Numbered from the stretch's first letter, positions 45,155 through 57,879 are shown. The stretch: 64,000 nucleotides of DNA from Inia geoffrensis (GCA_036417435.1 CM070906.1:45831396-45895395); one strand, 5' to 3'. Translations and numbers: made by a program. Notes: generated by a model from the letters alone, not told the origin.

Positions 45155-46075
45155 CTTCTCAAGCCCCTTTACACCCCCTGTTCAAATTGAACACAATATG
45201 GCTTAAAATGTTGGATAGGTAAGAAAACATAGAGGCAAGCGTAGACGCAAGATCAACTGTTGGGTTTTTTGGTTTGGGTTTTGGTTTTTTTCAAAAAAAA
45301 ATGAGGCTTTTCAGAAAGTGCAACAAAATTAATCAAACAAGTACAGAAAGAGGGAAAACAGGGGTTTCAGTTACTGATAAGCTTGATATGAGTCAATTGA
45401 CTATGGCTACCAAAAAAGAAAAAAAAATTGAAAAGCAAGCAAATACAAAAGCTAAAGACTGCATTAATAGAAGCATTGTATCTGGATCAGGAAGATGACT
45501 GCCCTACTCTACCTCACACTGGTCAAGTCTTATCTTAAGTGCATTCAGTCCAAGATATTGCAATTAAGAAATATAGAGACAAACAAGAACATGTTCACTT
45601 GAGAAAAACCATGATAGTGAAATTAAAACCCTGACCTGGGGGAAAAATTGTTGAAAGAATTGGAGTTGGTAAATTCATTTAAGAAAGGTTTTGATGAAAA
45701 TAAAAAGCTTAAAAATATGGAGGAAAATCATGTGGGGAAAAAACACTTGGTCCGTGGACAAGCATTTGAGAACCATTGGTTAAGATACCTGAGGACAATT
45801 CAAACCCCGGAAATTTGTCATTTAGGACATTATTGGATCTCCAAAGCGTCTTCTGCAAAAACCAACAAGGCAGAGAAGCAGGTATCATTCTCCTCAAATT
45901 ACAGGAGAGCATGATCAATGATGGAGCCTGGTCTAGAACAAGGCTTTCTGAGCCTTCGTCCAATGTGCTTTCATTACCCAGCTTGCTATGAAATTCCTAC
46001 CTTGGTAATCATTACAGAAGTAAAGGAAGTAAAAGTGACCCCAAAATTTTATTTTGATTTTTTCTTCTACCCTGT
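45155..46075. other. Unassigned stretch with a short MER5-like tail
   Basis: Mostly unassigned. 'ggtccgtggacaagcatttg' plus 'agaaccattgg' at 45749-45779 is the closing motif of MER5-type elements. 45500-45690 may be an old CR1/L3-like remnant, but this is too decayed to call. Confidence 0.35.
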
Positions 46076-46079
46076 GATC

Positions 46080-46570
46080 CAAATACAGTTGCCACTAGCC
46101 TCAAGTGCAATAGTGTACCGACACATGGCTAGTGGAACTGAGAAACTGAAATTTTATTTTTGTTTAACTTAAGTTAATTGAAAAAATAAGTATAATTATT
46201 TTATATTAAACTAATATTTAATTCAGTTATTGGAAAACTTTAAGCATGTTTGAGGCATTTTGGATATATAAATTTAGTTTTTCAATATTATGAAATCTAA
46301 ATATTATTTTCAAGGACAATTTAGTATCCTAATTGACATGTGCTGTATGTAGGTGGAAAATATGCCCCAGAGAGCAAATATGTACATGAAAGGAGATGCA
46401 AAACATTTCAGTATTTTATATATTTATTATATGTTAAAATGTTTTAGATATGTTGAGTTAAACAAAATGTCTTATTAAAATTAATTTCACCTCTTTTTAC
46501 TTTTATAATGTCTTTATTAAAAACTTATAATGATCTGTGTGGCTCACGTTATACTTCTATTAGACATCCC
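46080..46570 (+). repeat. Unclassified AT-rich interspersed repeat
   Basis: 'cacatggctagtggaactga' and 'gaaactgaaattttattttt' at the start, and 'tctgtgtggctcacgttata' at the end, match a common mammalian motif ('acatgtggctagtggctacc'). I do not recall the family name. Confidence 0.45.
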
Positions 46571-46574
46571 TGTT

Positions 46575-47142
46575 CTATGTCATTCTGAAAAAGTTTGAGA
46601 AGGAACTCAAACCTTTTTCTCAAAGCTGAGGCTTGCCAGTAGTTCACTTTTCTATCAAACATGCCTGACTTAAGAAGGAAAGATGCAAACTCTGCTGAGA
46701 AGAGCAAGATCTCCAGCATTGCTCCCTCATCACCCCTCCAAGTATTGCAGGGGTTTTAGTAGAGCCCCTTAGGAATGCATAGTTTCCCTGCTGTAAGACA
46801 CTCTCAGACAGTGAAATGGGACATTTCTGGAATGTATTAAATACAGGGAGAAATCCCTTCTCATTCCTGCGCCTTTATTTCAGGTGAGTGGTGATCCCTT
46901 ACGTGGTTCACCTCTTTTGCTGTTGCCCTGTCTCCCCTTGGGTGGGACCAATCATAGAGGAGACCATACCCTGTTCCATCCTCTGCAGGGGAAGCAGTAA
47001 AAATCAAGCTACATACACTTGAATGCCAGGAATGAAGTTTCAGAGAGCCTGGTTCTTCCCATCTCCTCCAGACTAAGCCCAAAAACTCACAATTGGGAGT
47101 TGTGGTTTGAGAAATAAGCTTGGAATACATCATTCCTTTCCT
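46575..47142. other. Unassigned stretch
   Basis: No repeat or gene recognised. A minus-strand frame at 46861-47133 has no known domain. Confidence 0.35.
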
Positions 47143-47144
47143 CT

Positions 47145-47290
47145 TCTTCTCTACCTGGCTATCTCCTGTTCATCCCAGTAAAGGATTCTTCTTTCAGTAA
47201 ACATTTCCAAATCCCAACTGCTAAATTTCAGTGTCCTTTCCTCTATTTCCATCATACCCTGTGACTCCTTCTTTCATATTTATCACCACT
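47145..47290 (+). repeat. L2 LINE fragment
   Basis: 'ggctatctcctgttcatccc' and 'atcataccctgtgactcctt' resemble L2 ('...catcacaccctgt...'). Confidence 0.45.
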
Positions 47291-47630
47291 GTCTACGTCA
47301 AAGAACTCCTAGAATTTCCTGAGGTGTATTTCCTCATCATTGCCTGACATTCTTAAGGTAAAGGCCAAAATGCCAAGGACGTCCTGACTTTTGAGAGAAT
47401 CTGACTAGTTTACGGGCCTAAGGGTAAGCAAGGTGATGGCCTAGAGTATGTAACAGTGCTTCCCAATCCTCACATGCCAATTTCATGTTTTTTTTTTTTA
47501 CCATACCTGAGTTCCTCCAGAATTCTTATTAATATATCTTTCAATAGCGCATATTTTTCATTTAAATGTGTTTAAAGAAGAAACTTTACATCACTGTCAT
47601 AAATGGAAAACTAATATTTTTATATGCATT
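47291..47630. other. Unassigned stretch
   Basis: Nothing recognised apart from a T run at about 47490-47500. Confidence 0.35.
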
Positions 47631-47864
47631 AAAAGAACAAACAGGGCTTCCCTGGTGGCGCAGTGGTTGAGAGTCCGCCTGCCGATGCAGGGGACACGGT
47701 TCGTGCCCCGGTCTGGGAGGATCCCACATGCCGCGGAGCGGCTGGGCCCGTGAGCCATGGCCGCTAGGCCTGCGCGTCCGGAGCCTGTGCTCCGTAACGG
47801 GAGAGGCCACAGCAGTGCGAGGCCCACGTACAGCAAAAAGAAAAAAAAAAAGAACCAACAATCA
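47631..47864 (+). mobile_element. Young CHR-type SINE (short form), first of a pair
   Basis: Body 47644-47850; the flanks 'aaaagaacaaacag' and 'aaaagaaccaacaatcag' are a slightly diverged TSD. One base is missing in the B-box region ('gacacggttcgtgcccc'). A second, different CHR SINE begins immediately after it. Confidence 0.92.
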
Positions 47865-48183
47865 GGGGCTTCCCTGGTGGCGCAGTGGTTAAGAATCTGC
47901 CTGCCAATACAAGGGACACAGGTTTGACCCCTGGTCCACGAAGATCCCACATGCTGCGGAGCAACTAAGCCCATGTGCCACAACTACTGAGCTTGCTCTC
48001 TAGAGCACACGAGCCACAAATATTGAGCCCATGTGCCACGACTACTGAAGCCTGCGTTCCTAGAGCCCGTGCTCTGCAAGAAGAGAAGCTACTGCAATGA
48101 GAAGCCCATGCACCGCAACGAAGACCGAACACAGCCCAAAATAAATAAATAAATAAATAAATTTTTTTAAGTACAAGCAATCA
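47865..48183 (+). mobile_element. CHR-type SINE (long form), second of a pair
   Basis: It starts 'ggggcttccctggtggcgca', then diverges into a long tail containing 'gccacaactactgagc' and 'gccacgactactgaagcc' repeats and 'cagcccaaaataaataaata'. The total is about 300 bp. Possible TSD: 'accaacaatca' before and 'acaagcaatca' after. Confidence 0.92.
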
Positions 48184-49815
48184 AAATGAACATTTATCCA
48201 CTACCACCTAAAATCCTCTCTTCTACCACCAGTGGTATACCCATTACATACAGGAATAATGGTCTAGAACATCATTGGCAGAACAGATGGAAATCTAAAG
48301 TGTGGACATGAACTTCCGAAAATTTCATGGCAAACTGATTTGGCTTAGCAAACCAGGTTTTTCAGAACGAAGACTTTCTCTGAACCATGATCCACAGATA
48401 TGAAGATCCCCTCTCTGGACTCAGAGCCGAGGACAGGATGAGGAATAGGGAAGTACAGGAACCCAGTAAAGTCTAAGAAAAGCAAAACTCATTCTCCAAC
48501 CCATTCCACTCCCAGCCTGTAGCTCCCAGCAGTGGCATCTCAGTGAGCAGCATACTGAGAGTATTGGCATGGACAAAGATTTTAACAGGGAGGCAACAGG
48601 AAGCAAGTAGCTGAAGTCTGAAGTTTACTTCGCATGTGCGGTGTACCCCAAAGTGGCCGACGGGTCCCTCAAGTGCTTCTCTACCTCCTCCGTCAAAGCC
48701 TTTATTTAGTGATAGTTTCATAATCTCCCTTAAAGCAGGTTCTGCAGATAAAATAAATTCAACTTGACTTTTTCTTCTAAGTCCTCTTTCTTATTTGGGA
48801 ATTACTATTTTTAGCAGCACAATTTAGTTTCTCTTTATCCATGCATATGAAATGAAATAAAACTCATCCCTTTGGAAAATGATCTTAACATTTTAGGACC
48901 TCAGATTTTATTAAAATCCCCTAGGTGCATATAATGACTTTAGATGTAGACTACACCGTAGTCTTCTGTACATGAACTTATTTCAACCAACTCTCAAATA
49001 GGAAAAAAAAACCAAAAAACACTGGTATTAAAAAAAACTAAATTAAATAAACATGGATTTTGCATAATATATCCATAGGGATTTAGACAATTAGGATGGC
49101 AAAGAAGAAGAGTTTCTGGTAACTAAATGGATAAGAAACAAGCAGTTTCCTTCATACCAAGTAAAACTAAGAGTGCTGCAAAGAGGTTATTTTGAAGGCA
49201 GATTTCCACGAATTGTCAATCACTCTCAGTTAACAGAAAATTACACCCATATATTCTTAGAAATCTCTCAGTTCCCTCCTTACTGTGTAGTGCTTTGGTG
49301 GTAATGTTCCTCTCTGAGGTGGTGTTTGTTAAATACATGTGAAAATGTTAGGGGATTTTTGCATACTTTCCTAGCCTAAATGCACATATGCTCTTAGAAA
49401 TATTTTGCAGAGATAAATAAAAATAATGGTTTAACACATGTTCTACATAATCTTTTTGAATAGTGGAAATATTGCTCTAAAAATTAATAGCTCTTTAGAG
49501 GGAAAGGATTATTTTATTGGTAGAAGAAACCATATATTGACAATAGCTCTTTTCAACATGTATAGCTATTCCCTTTTTAGTATTTTGCCTGAAACATCTG
49601 ACAAATATTGCTTTTCTAGGACCCTTTATAAAGTATGAAGGCAATATCAGTTAGCCTCCCAGAAATTAATAAGCAGAGAAAATAATATTTTAATTAACAG
49701 TAGGGCCAGTACAAAAATATAACAATTTTTACTATGCACAGAAAAGGAATGATCTATAATATTATTAACTTTTAATGTTAATTGTACTATGTTAACATAT
49801 GCACTTTCACATTCT
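48184..49815. other. Long unassigned stretch
   Basis: About 1.6 kb with no recognised repeat or gene; AT-rich from 48770. Minus-strand frames at 48421-48721 overlap each other and have no known domain. Confidence 0.4.
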
Positions 49816-49819
49816 TGCT

Positions 49820-49985
49820 TTCTACCCTCATAGAGACTTTCATATTCATTATCTCCTTTCAGTTTCTATGAAATAAGACAGCAATATTACCCTCAATTTA
49901 ACTATGAATAAGTGGAAGTCTAGAGAAGTTAAATACTTTTCCCCAAGTTACAAAGCAAGGTAGTAGTTAACTAGGACAAACTCTA
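49820..49985 (-). repeat. MIR-like SINE, antisense
   Basis: 'tgaaataagacagcaatatt', 'gtctagagaagttaaatact' and 'caagttacaaagcaaggtag' follow antisense MIR. Diverged. Confidence 0.6.
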
Positions 49986-50149
49986 CCACTTTATCTATGG
50001 TCAAATGAAATTATCAAACTATGGTGCATCTTCATACTGTGTATCAACCTTACAAGTTAGAGTGTCTCCTGCTCCTGCCATTTTTCTTCTTTGGAACCTT
50101 ATGTATCACTTGAACACAGTCCCAAGAAAACCTCACTAATACTATATTA

Positions 50150-50350
50150 CCTAATAACATTTATTCAAGCTATGCTGTAAATGATCACCGTGTTGGGCAG
50201 TACTTTGAGGGAGATATCATTATTCCCATTTGACTGATGACAAAGCTGAGGCTCAGAGAGCTTAAGTCACGTGTGCACGGTCAGACAGGCAAGAATGGTT
50301 AGAGAAGAAATGGAATCTGGCTCCAGCAAACTGCAGAGCCAGCATCTTTG
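50150..50350 (-). repeat. MIR SINE, antisense
   Basis: 'tgacaaagctgaggctcaga', 'gagcttaagtcacgtgtgca' and 'atggaatctggctccagcaa' follow antisense MIR. Confidence 0.75.
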
Positions 50351-50351
50351 T

Positions 50352-51128
50352 TCCTCTCCAAGAGTCCTCAAGTGAGGTCGTGGAACTCCAGAGTCATTCT
50401 CCAGCAAATGGAATTGTTCAAATGTAAACAGGCTAAGAAACTGACCAAAGCTGATCTTTATACAAGCTAGAAAATTACTTCGGTGAGTCAAATGAATTGT
50501 TATATTACAAAAAGATTATCCAAAAGAATACATCAAGCATTAATTAAGTGCTCATAATGTCTTATAAAGAAAAATATTAGCAAGTTGTTATTAACCTCAG
50601 AGGTAACTACTCTGAAAAGACCCAAAGTTATCCATAGTGATCACTGTGGTGCAGATCTCCTGAAGACTAACGATCCAAATGCAATTCTGTTTGGGCAGGA
50701 ATGTGCCTTTGTACGCATATGTGGTTCCCAATCTGCTGTACTTCTCAGGACTCTGCTCTATTCCTCCCTCTGACTGCTGGACACTATAGCATCACCTCTC
50801 CAACTGATGTACAGTGACAGATCATCCCTCTGTCTAATCCCACTCCTATTTGGAATCACACATTCCCTGGATTAGAAAGCACTGTTTAATACTTCAGAGC
50901 AGCAAACAATATCAAATTGCATCTGAGAATACAAAAGTAAGTAAGCAATACTGATTAGAAATAATCATTCTCTTTTGCAACACCTGGCCCATAATTGGTG
51001 TTCAGTTAAGTATCTGTGAAGCTGAACCCAATAATATCAAAACAGTTCAAGAGGAAGCTTTCCCCAGGGAATAGAGCCATATGTAAGATCCACAATGGAT
51101 CATTGAAAATTCTGTATACTTATGCTTA
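50352..51128. other. Unassigned stretch
   Basis: No recognisable element or gene. Confidence 0.35.
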
Positions 51129-51129
51129 G

Positions 51130-51260
51130 AACCATAGAAATGGAGGAAGATTTAGAGACAATTATATCACGTGAACAACTAAGGCCCAAAGAGATAGACC
51201 CAAGGTCACAAAGGTAATTAGTGGCAAAAGTGGGCCATGAACCAACGAGTCTTGGTCACA
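51130..51260 (-). repeat. MIR SINE fragment, antisense
   Basis: 'acaactaaggcccaaagaga', 'gacccaaggtcacaaaggta' and 'attagtggcaaaagtgggcc' follow antisense MIR. Confidence 0.7.
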
Positions 51261-51404
51261 TGCTCTTTCTAAAAATATTGTCATGTAGAAATGTATTTTT
51301 AAAATAAACTCAATTGTATTCTCAAATTTGTGGTTACTGCAAAGCAGATCTCTAAGTACATGTATGTTTATCACATGCAGATAATTTTTAAATGCTGGAT
51401 ATTC

Positions 51405-51775
51405 CTAAGCCTGACCTGAGTCAAGAGACCTGGGTTCAAGTCTCAATTCTTTTTTTTTTTTTTTTTTTTTTTTGCGGTACGCGGGCCTCTCATTGTTGTG
51501 GCCTCTCCCGTTGCGGAGCACAGGCTCCGGACGCGCAGGCTCAGCGGCCATGGCTCACGGGCCCAGCCGCTCCGCGGCACGTGGGATCTTCCCGGACCAG
51601 GGCACGAACCCATGTCCCCTGCATCGGCAGGCGAACTCTCAACCGCTGCGCCACCAGGGAAGACCAAGTCTCAATTTTTAACTAGCCCCTTGATAGCAAG
51701 TCACTTTGCCATGCTGGATATTGGTCTCCTGAACTGTAAAATGAAGATGCCAGATGTAACTGTTAGGTTACAACG
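51405..51775 (+). repeat. MIR SINE split by a young CHR SINE
   Basis: 'gagtcaagagacctgggttc' before and 'agcaagtcactttgccatgc', 'cctgaactgtaaaatgaaga' after the SINE are consecutive MIR segments. The SINE target site lies inside the MIR. Confidence 0.8.
51437..51678 (-). mobile_element. Young CHR-type SINE (short form), antisense
   Basis: Flanks 'caagtctcaattctt' and 'caagtctcaattttt' form a near-perfect TSD. A 24-T run precedes 'gcggtacgcgggcctctcat', and the body ends at the antisense 'ccaccaggga'. Body 51450-51664. Confidence 0.95.
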
Positions 51776-51779
51776 GACC

Positions 51780-52205
51780 AAAAAAAAAAAAAAAAATCAA
51801 ACTGACGTAAGCAGAAAAGTCAAACTGACTTATGTCCAGAAGTAGAAATGCTTCAGATGGGTCTTAAACGAAGGATTGCATCATGTCACCAGGATCTAAT
51901 CTTCTCCTATCTGCCTGCTATGTTCCTCTATATTGGCTGTGCTTTTAGGCTCCATGTGTCACAAGATGGCTGCCAGCTACTCTAGGCCTGTCTCCTCTAC
52001 AAGTCCTCTGAGTTAGGTAAAATCAACAACTACACTGAACAAAATGCCTTTAAGATCACTAACATTTGCATTGATTTCTGGTTCTATGAGATCCTATTAA
52101 TGTCTATCTTAGATTATAAGAATATAGGAACTGTTTGGAGGAATGTTAGTACCTCTCTGTACCCCCAAAGGAAGAAATTTGTTACATTTCCACTGCCATG
52201 GCCAT
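51780..52205. other. Unassigned stretch
   Basis: A 17-A run at about 51780-51796 (possibly the tail of a decayed retrocopy or MIR-edge expansion). Nothing else recognised. Confidence 0.35.
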
Positions 52206-52209
52206 GATG

Positions 52210-52640
52210 TAATTAGCACTTCATGGCATGCCTCACACTTCCTAGTTGTAGTTTCCTCCATGTGCTCTATTGTCAAATGTCATTTTGCCTTTGAATACAC
52301 TCTTCCCTCCGTCTGGGATGCCCTTATTCTTCCTTGTCTGTCTGACAAAAGCTTACTCACTGAATAATACATCACTTTCCCTGGGAAATCTTTCCTGATT
52401 ACAACCCTCCACTCAAGTGAAAGTGATCACTCAGTTGTACTTAGGCCTTCCTACCTACCTGGACTGGAATATATGTCATATTGTATAGTATTCATTTATT
52501 TACATGTCTTCTCCAAGGAGTATTAACATTTGGAGGTGAGGAACCATGCCTTATTCATCTTTATGTCCCCAGTGCCAAATAACAGTGTCTGAAAGATAGC
52601 AATCATTCAATAAATTTTGATGCATCAATCAATGAATCAA
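52210..52640 (+). repeat. L2 LINE, 3' end
   Basis: 'atacactcttccctccgtct', 'gggatgccctta', 'ggaggtgaggaaccatgcct', 'tctttatgtccccagtgcca' and 'caatcattcaataaattttg' are L2 in order to its 3' end. Confidence 0.85.
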
Positions 52641-52644
52641 TAAA

Positions 52645-52976
52645 ATCTAGTTCCTCTGAACTAGAACATTGTGGACTCCCATTCTGTCACCTAAAACACA
52701 ATTTTAAATAATGCATCTCCCTCCCACACCTCACTCCAACTCTCTGATAATAGCAAATCATTTTACAGTCTTGTATGTTCATAAAACAGAGTTGATCCTG
52801 CTTTCTAACCATTTTTAGGACAAATGTTTATTTGGTTTTCACAAAATGAATGGGATTCCACCACCACTAAATCTGAGGCATCTGGGCGTTAGAAAATATG
52901 CTCCCCAATACCCGTACAATTATATTGGTATATCTCAGTATTGCATTCATTTTCCTAGGAGTTCTTTGATGAGAAT
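52645..52976. other. Unassigned stretch
   Basis: No element recognised. Confidence 0.35.
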
Positions 52977-52977
52977 A

Positions 52978-53220
52978 CTGGAGAATACTTTTGTTTTTGT
53001 TTTTGTTTTTTTTGCGGTACGCGGGCCTCTCACTGTTGTGGCCTCTCCCGTTGCGGAGCACAGGCTCCGGACGCGCAGGCTCAGCAGCCATGGCTCACGG
53101 GCCCAGCCGTTCCGCAGCATGTGGGATCTTCCCAGACCGGGGCACGAACCCATGTCCCCTACATCGGTAGGCGGACTCTCAACCACTGCGCCACCAGGGA
53201 AGCCCCTGGAGAATACTTTT
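52978..53220 (-). mobile_element. Young CHR-type SINE (short form), antisense
   Basis: An exact 15-bp TSD 'ctggagaatactttt' at 52978-52992 and 53206-53220 brackets the body 52993-53205. The tail has become 'gtttttgtttttg'-like rather than a pure T-run. CpGs are partly decayed ('tcagcagccatgg'). Confidence 0.97.
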
Positions 53221-54010
53221 AATAGAGTTTGTTGAATGTACAATTTGTGTTGCCTATATTCCTCAGCGATGGTGGTTAATTTGAAAAAGAATTCTGTGTG
53301 CTTTGGGAATCTGTTAACTGATAATATTCCCGCTCATCTTCCATAGCCAGAGGTTATTATGCCAGAGGACTTTAGGGTGCAAAACCTTGCATTAGGGAAC
53401 CGCAGGACAGGAAGCTGCATGTAGGGTTATCACTCTATGGGCCCCACCTATATTCTACCTCATTATTTTTATACAGGGAAAATTAAAGCTTACAAAATGA
53501 AAAGAAAGGTAATGTTCAAAGAGGAAGGCAGGCCATTGCTCTTGTCTTGGTTATAGGAATGTGGAAATTAACTTCTGATGACATCTATAGCTACCAGCAA
53601 GCAAGACCAAAGCATGGGTCCCTGGAACAATTTCCATGATTCACTGTCGCCTAGGAAAAGCTCAGCTTAATGGGTTGCAGTACTGACTTGGGTGTGGCTA
53701 TTACTTCTTAGACCTCAATTAATAGATTGACCACCAGTTTACTGCCAGCCTTGGAACTTAAGGAACCAAGGAATTTAGTGGGATATACTACCTAAGCTCA
53801 ATGATGTTTCATTTGCTTGACTCACTGACCGTGACCTGGGAAAACAAACAAACAAACAAATTCCAAAAGCATCTACATCTACCAAAAGAGCTCATTTGGT
53901 GTTGTAATACTGATATTATTGTGATTGCAAATCCACTTAAGAGACCACCCACTACACCACTGGAAAAGAGTCCAGTAGAGGCCTCTTAAGAGTTCACCCT
54001 CACGCTCCTG
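53221..54010. other. Unassigned stretch
   Basis: No repeat or gene recognised. A short (CAAA)n run lies at about 53843-53860. Confidence 0.35.
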
Positions 54011-54014
54011 CTCT

Positions 54015-54345
54015 AGAAGCTCCACCTTTCAGGGTCCTTGAACGAATCCTGCTCTCTCTCAAATCCAGGCTTGGTGCATACTGTCCCATCTGCCTGGAAC
54101 GCACTTCTCTCACTGCCTTTCTGGTCCCTACGTTTCATCTAGTCAAATCTTGTTTTCCTTCAGCTCACAGTTCTCGGGGAATACCTCCCACGATCTCCTG
54201 GACTCAATTATACCTCCTCGCATCTAGAACTTTTCCTTCCCTAACACTTGTCACACCTATAGTTATTTGTTCAGTGTTTGCCTTCCTGGATTGATTGTAA
54301 AGTCCGTGAGGGCCAGGATCCTTTCTGTCTTGTTCACAGATGTGA
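54015..54345 (+). repeat. L2 LINE, 3' part
   Basis: 'ctgtcccatctgcctggaac', 'ttcagctcacagttctcggg', 'aggatcctttctgtcttgtt' follow L2. Confidence 0.8.
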
Positions 54346-55690
54346 ACAAGAAAATGGGAGCATGGAGTAGTCTTATTAAATTTGGGGAGAATTAAGAGAA
54401 AGTTCTCTTACACAAATAGCAAAAAGGGGGAATATCTGGGAAAGGAAGAAAAAGTGAAACTAAAACTAACATCTCAATATATAGTAATTCCCTCTTATGC
54501 ACCAGGCACTGGACTACGATATGCTTGGGGACTGCAAAGTACAACAAGTCATGGTTCCTGCTCAATAAATTATGGTTGTCTTGTTTGAGTCAGAAAACAA
54601 TAGGTTGATGAAACAAAAGGAAATTCGGATTCCTGAAATAGGAAGAGGGAAATGAGAGAAAGAAGAATTGGGGAGAAAAGACAGCCTTTGAATATTTTCA
54701 GATTTCATTGATTCATTTTACCTTCTTTACCTGCAACCCAAAATATAGTCTGAATTCAAGCTTGTGTTTTATAGCTGAATATGGAAAGTAAAGGCCTGTT
54801 TCTTAAGATTTATAAAGACATTTGGGGGCTCTTTGCTTTGTACATTATAGTATTATTTCAAAAAACAGGTCAATCAACAAACATTATGGAACCCCTGCTA
54901 TGGGGCCAGCACCATGCTTACCGCTGCGGGCTGTAGAGTTTAAAAGAGATGCTTTATCCTCCCTTCATATCTCAGCTCTCCACATCCTTCCTAGATGCAT
55001 AGCTGCTTGTGTTTGTGTATTTACCTTTTCATCTTCCCTTTAAATCAGCACTCTCTAATTGCAGTAACACATTTTGGTGCTGTGTTAGGTGAGAAAGCTG
55101 AGATAGTTGCTTACATGACTCAACAGAGCTCATGTTCCCCCAAGTTTCTTTTATTTAACATTCCATCCTCATTCTGACCACACTGCCTTGGCAGCACCAC
55201 TAAATACCAAAGATGACAATGATTAAGTCCTGTCTCCTGAATAGAAGATACATTACAGATCTGTTTTCTTACAGTAAGAAAAATAATGGTAGTCGCCATC
55301 TGAATATTAGAGACTGTACAATTCTACATAAAAAAGCTCCTGTATTAAATTTCCACTGGCCTACCAAAAAAAAAAAAAAAAAGAAAGATCAAAAAATGTG
55401 TTTATCTTAGCAATTGGAGTTTTCCTTCCAGAAGCTGGCTCTGCAGAGGGAGACTGTAAAAAAACAAACAAAAAACCTCTCCTCCCTATGCTTTGATGGG
55501 GACACCCCATGGAGCTCAAAGTGACATGACAAAAGGTAAGCGTAGGTTTTTGGATATTCTCAAGAAGCCAGGAAAGTAGAAGTACCAAAGCAGAAAATGT
55601 AAGTTGAACAAGAATTTAAACAAATTAATGTTTACTTGGTAGATGTCAACCCTTCATCCCCCAGATGGTACAAATTCTAGAGACATAAAA
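54346..55690. other. Unassigned stretch with two faint ancient repeat traces
   Basis: 'cttatgcaccaggcactgga' (about 54493) and 'tggggccagcaccatgctta' (about 54901) echo the 'tgtgccaggcactg' motif of old mammalian repeats. An 18-A run (about 55365-55382) has no visible retrocopy or TSD. Confidence 0.35.
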
Positions 55691-55691
55691 G

Positions 55692-55919
55692 AACTTGGGG
55701 TTGGGCTTCCCTGGTGGCTCAGTGGTTGAGAGTCCGCCTGCCGATGCAGGGGACGTGGGTTCGTGCCCTGGTCTGGGAAGATCCCACATGCCGCGGAGCG
55801 GCTGGGCCCGTGATCCATGGCCGCTGAGCCTGCGCGTCCGGAGCCTGTGCTCCGCAAAGGGAGAGGCCACAACAGTGAGAGGCCCGCGTACCGCAAAAAA
55901 AAAACAAAACTTGGGGTTG
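55692..55919 (+). mobile_element. Young CHR-type SINE (short form)
   Basis: TSD 'aacttggggttg' at 55692-55703 and 55908-55919 (12 of 12). Body 55704-55907, with 'gggcttccctggtggctcag' start and a short A-tail with one C. Confidence 0.96.
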
Positions 55920-55971
55920 ATTCAAATGGATAAAATCAGAAAGCTGGAGAGAATTCAATATGAGCTATCAG

Positions 55972-56160
55972 AGAAAGAAGGCACTGGGGTAATTAGCCTT
56001 CCAGGAAAGCCTAAAAAAGCCTTTAAAAAAAATCAGTGATAGTTCAGAGATTTCTGTGTCCAGAGTGTGCTCCTAAGGCAGTTCCTACATGAAGTCTATA
56101 AAATGGCCCTTTTGCTCAGTATGAAGAGATGGGGTATGAACAGATACTGAATAGAAGAAT
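55972..56160 (+). repeat. Unnamed ~190-bp repeat, copy A
   Basis: It shares an ordered series of matches with 59348-59540: 'gaaagaaggcac', 'agccttccagg', 'aaaatcagt', 'tttctgtgtccag', 'ggcagtt.ctacatgaag'. The similarity is clearly above chance (about three quarters of positions by eye). I do not recognise the family. It lies just downstream of a SINE. Confidence 0.75.
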
Positions 56161-57875
56161 ACCTTCTCCTTCTAGTCAGTTCTCTGGAGTGTTGTAAACT
56201 AAGTGAGTAAAGGAAACGTATAGCTTAGTTTTTTCTCCCAAGACTGACTCACATTTTACTAAAAATAATTTGTGCCCCTCTTAATAGTTGACCAAGTGTG
56301 TTATACTGCGCTGAACAATTGAGGTAGGTGCAGCTCATTAGTCCATCTGAAGAACAGTCTCTGTACCCCAAGTAATGAAAAAGAAAAAAATAACTGTCAG
56401 TAGAAAAGTGTTGATAGAATGAAGCAAACAAATTACTTGGGAATTAACACTCCCCCGACACACCAAAAAATAAAGTCTGTTCCATCACAGGAGCTTCTTT
56501 CTGCTTCCAAGAAAATCTGACATCTAAAAAGTCAAGTACAGTCTTGGTTAAATTTCAAAGGGAGGCAGGGGGTATTAATCAAGGAATGCCTTTTCCTTGG
56601 TTAGGATCATATCTGCCTCTCTTCAAGAAAGTCTAGAAGACTTTGGACCTTGTAAAGCTGTAGTTCTCAGAGTCTAGTACCACTTTCCGTTGGATGCCTT
56701 TCTATCAAATCATCAAGGAGTATCTGGAAAACTAGACTAGATTGGCATCCCTGCTTAGGGTGTGTCAGTCAGTTCTGTTCTGCAAATGAGCCAGGATCTG
56801 GAGGCATCCTTCAGACTGGAGTGAGGAACTTGGTGGGTGGCCTACGAGTCTGGGCTTTGTAATAGAAGGACACAGATAGCACTTCTAGCCATGAGAAGCT
56901 GCAGAGGAAGATACTCAGAGTCCAGGGAAAGATGCCAGTCCACATCCAGACTACATAAACACTAAAGAGAATCAGCCCAGGTGCCAACCTAACACTATAA
57001 ATAAAGAATCTTGGCTTTGTCAGAGGGAAGCCCTTATTATCTTAGGGACTATGTCACAGGTACATGGAAAAGCACAGAGAGAAATACATCAAAGGTGTGG
57101 GTAACAATAAAGCTCAGCATACACATAGTGATTACAGTTGTTAAAGTGCTTTCCCACAAATGATTGCGTTGAATCTTCACAACTCCAGGGATAGAAGAAA
57201 GGCAGATAGTTTATTATCATTATTATCATTATTGCTGTGGCCACCTTCCAGGTTTATCGTGAGGCTAGATACCAGATGTTAAATGACACCTACCCTGCAT
57301 GTGGCCACTCAACACATCTTGAGACCACCCCAGGGAAAAGAGGTCTGATCCTCCATCCTGCATAGTAGAGAGGGCCCATGTTCGGATCCTTTATGATCCC
57401 GGTTCCCACATAGTGAGCTCACCCACACATGACTGGGCCAGATCCCACCTCAGACCCTCAGACATCTTTGTTATGACTAATCCCACCTTTGGAATGTCTG
57501 TGGTCAATTAATTCCAATTAAGTCTTCCATTCCTATAATCCTCATATGCCAAAAGAAAGTCAGTTTACCTCCCCTGTTCTTAACCCCTTAATGCTCTGTA
57601 CTTCTTCTCTTTGGGTTCTCTCCGGCTTCTCTCCTCAAACCACTAGACCCTCTGCAATCTTCTTCCTTTATGTAAAAGAAAAAGAACCAATAAACACAGC
57701 ATCTCCCCACATTATGCTGTATATTTCACCTACCATAGAACTAAGGAGAGGGGTTAAAATTTATTGACTCCTTAATGCCACTTTAGAACCACCACAGTTC
57801 CATCCTGGTACCTTTGACATCGGACAATACCACTTTGTACACTTCTGTATTTCTATCATCTACTGACCTCCTGGT
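56161..57875. other. Long unassigned stretch
   Basis: About 1.7 kb with no confident repeat. A weak antisense MIR trace lies at 57130-57250 ('gtgctttcccacaaatgatt'), with a TTATCA-rich run at about 57212-57234. No gene recognised. Confidence 0.35.
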
Positions 57876-57879
57876 CACA

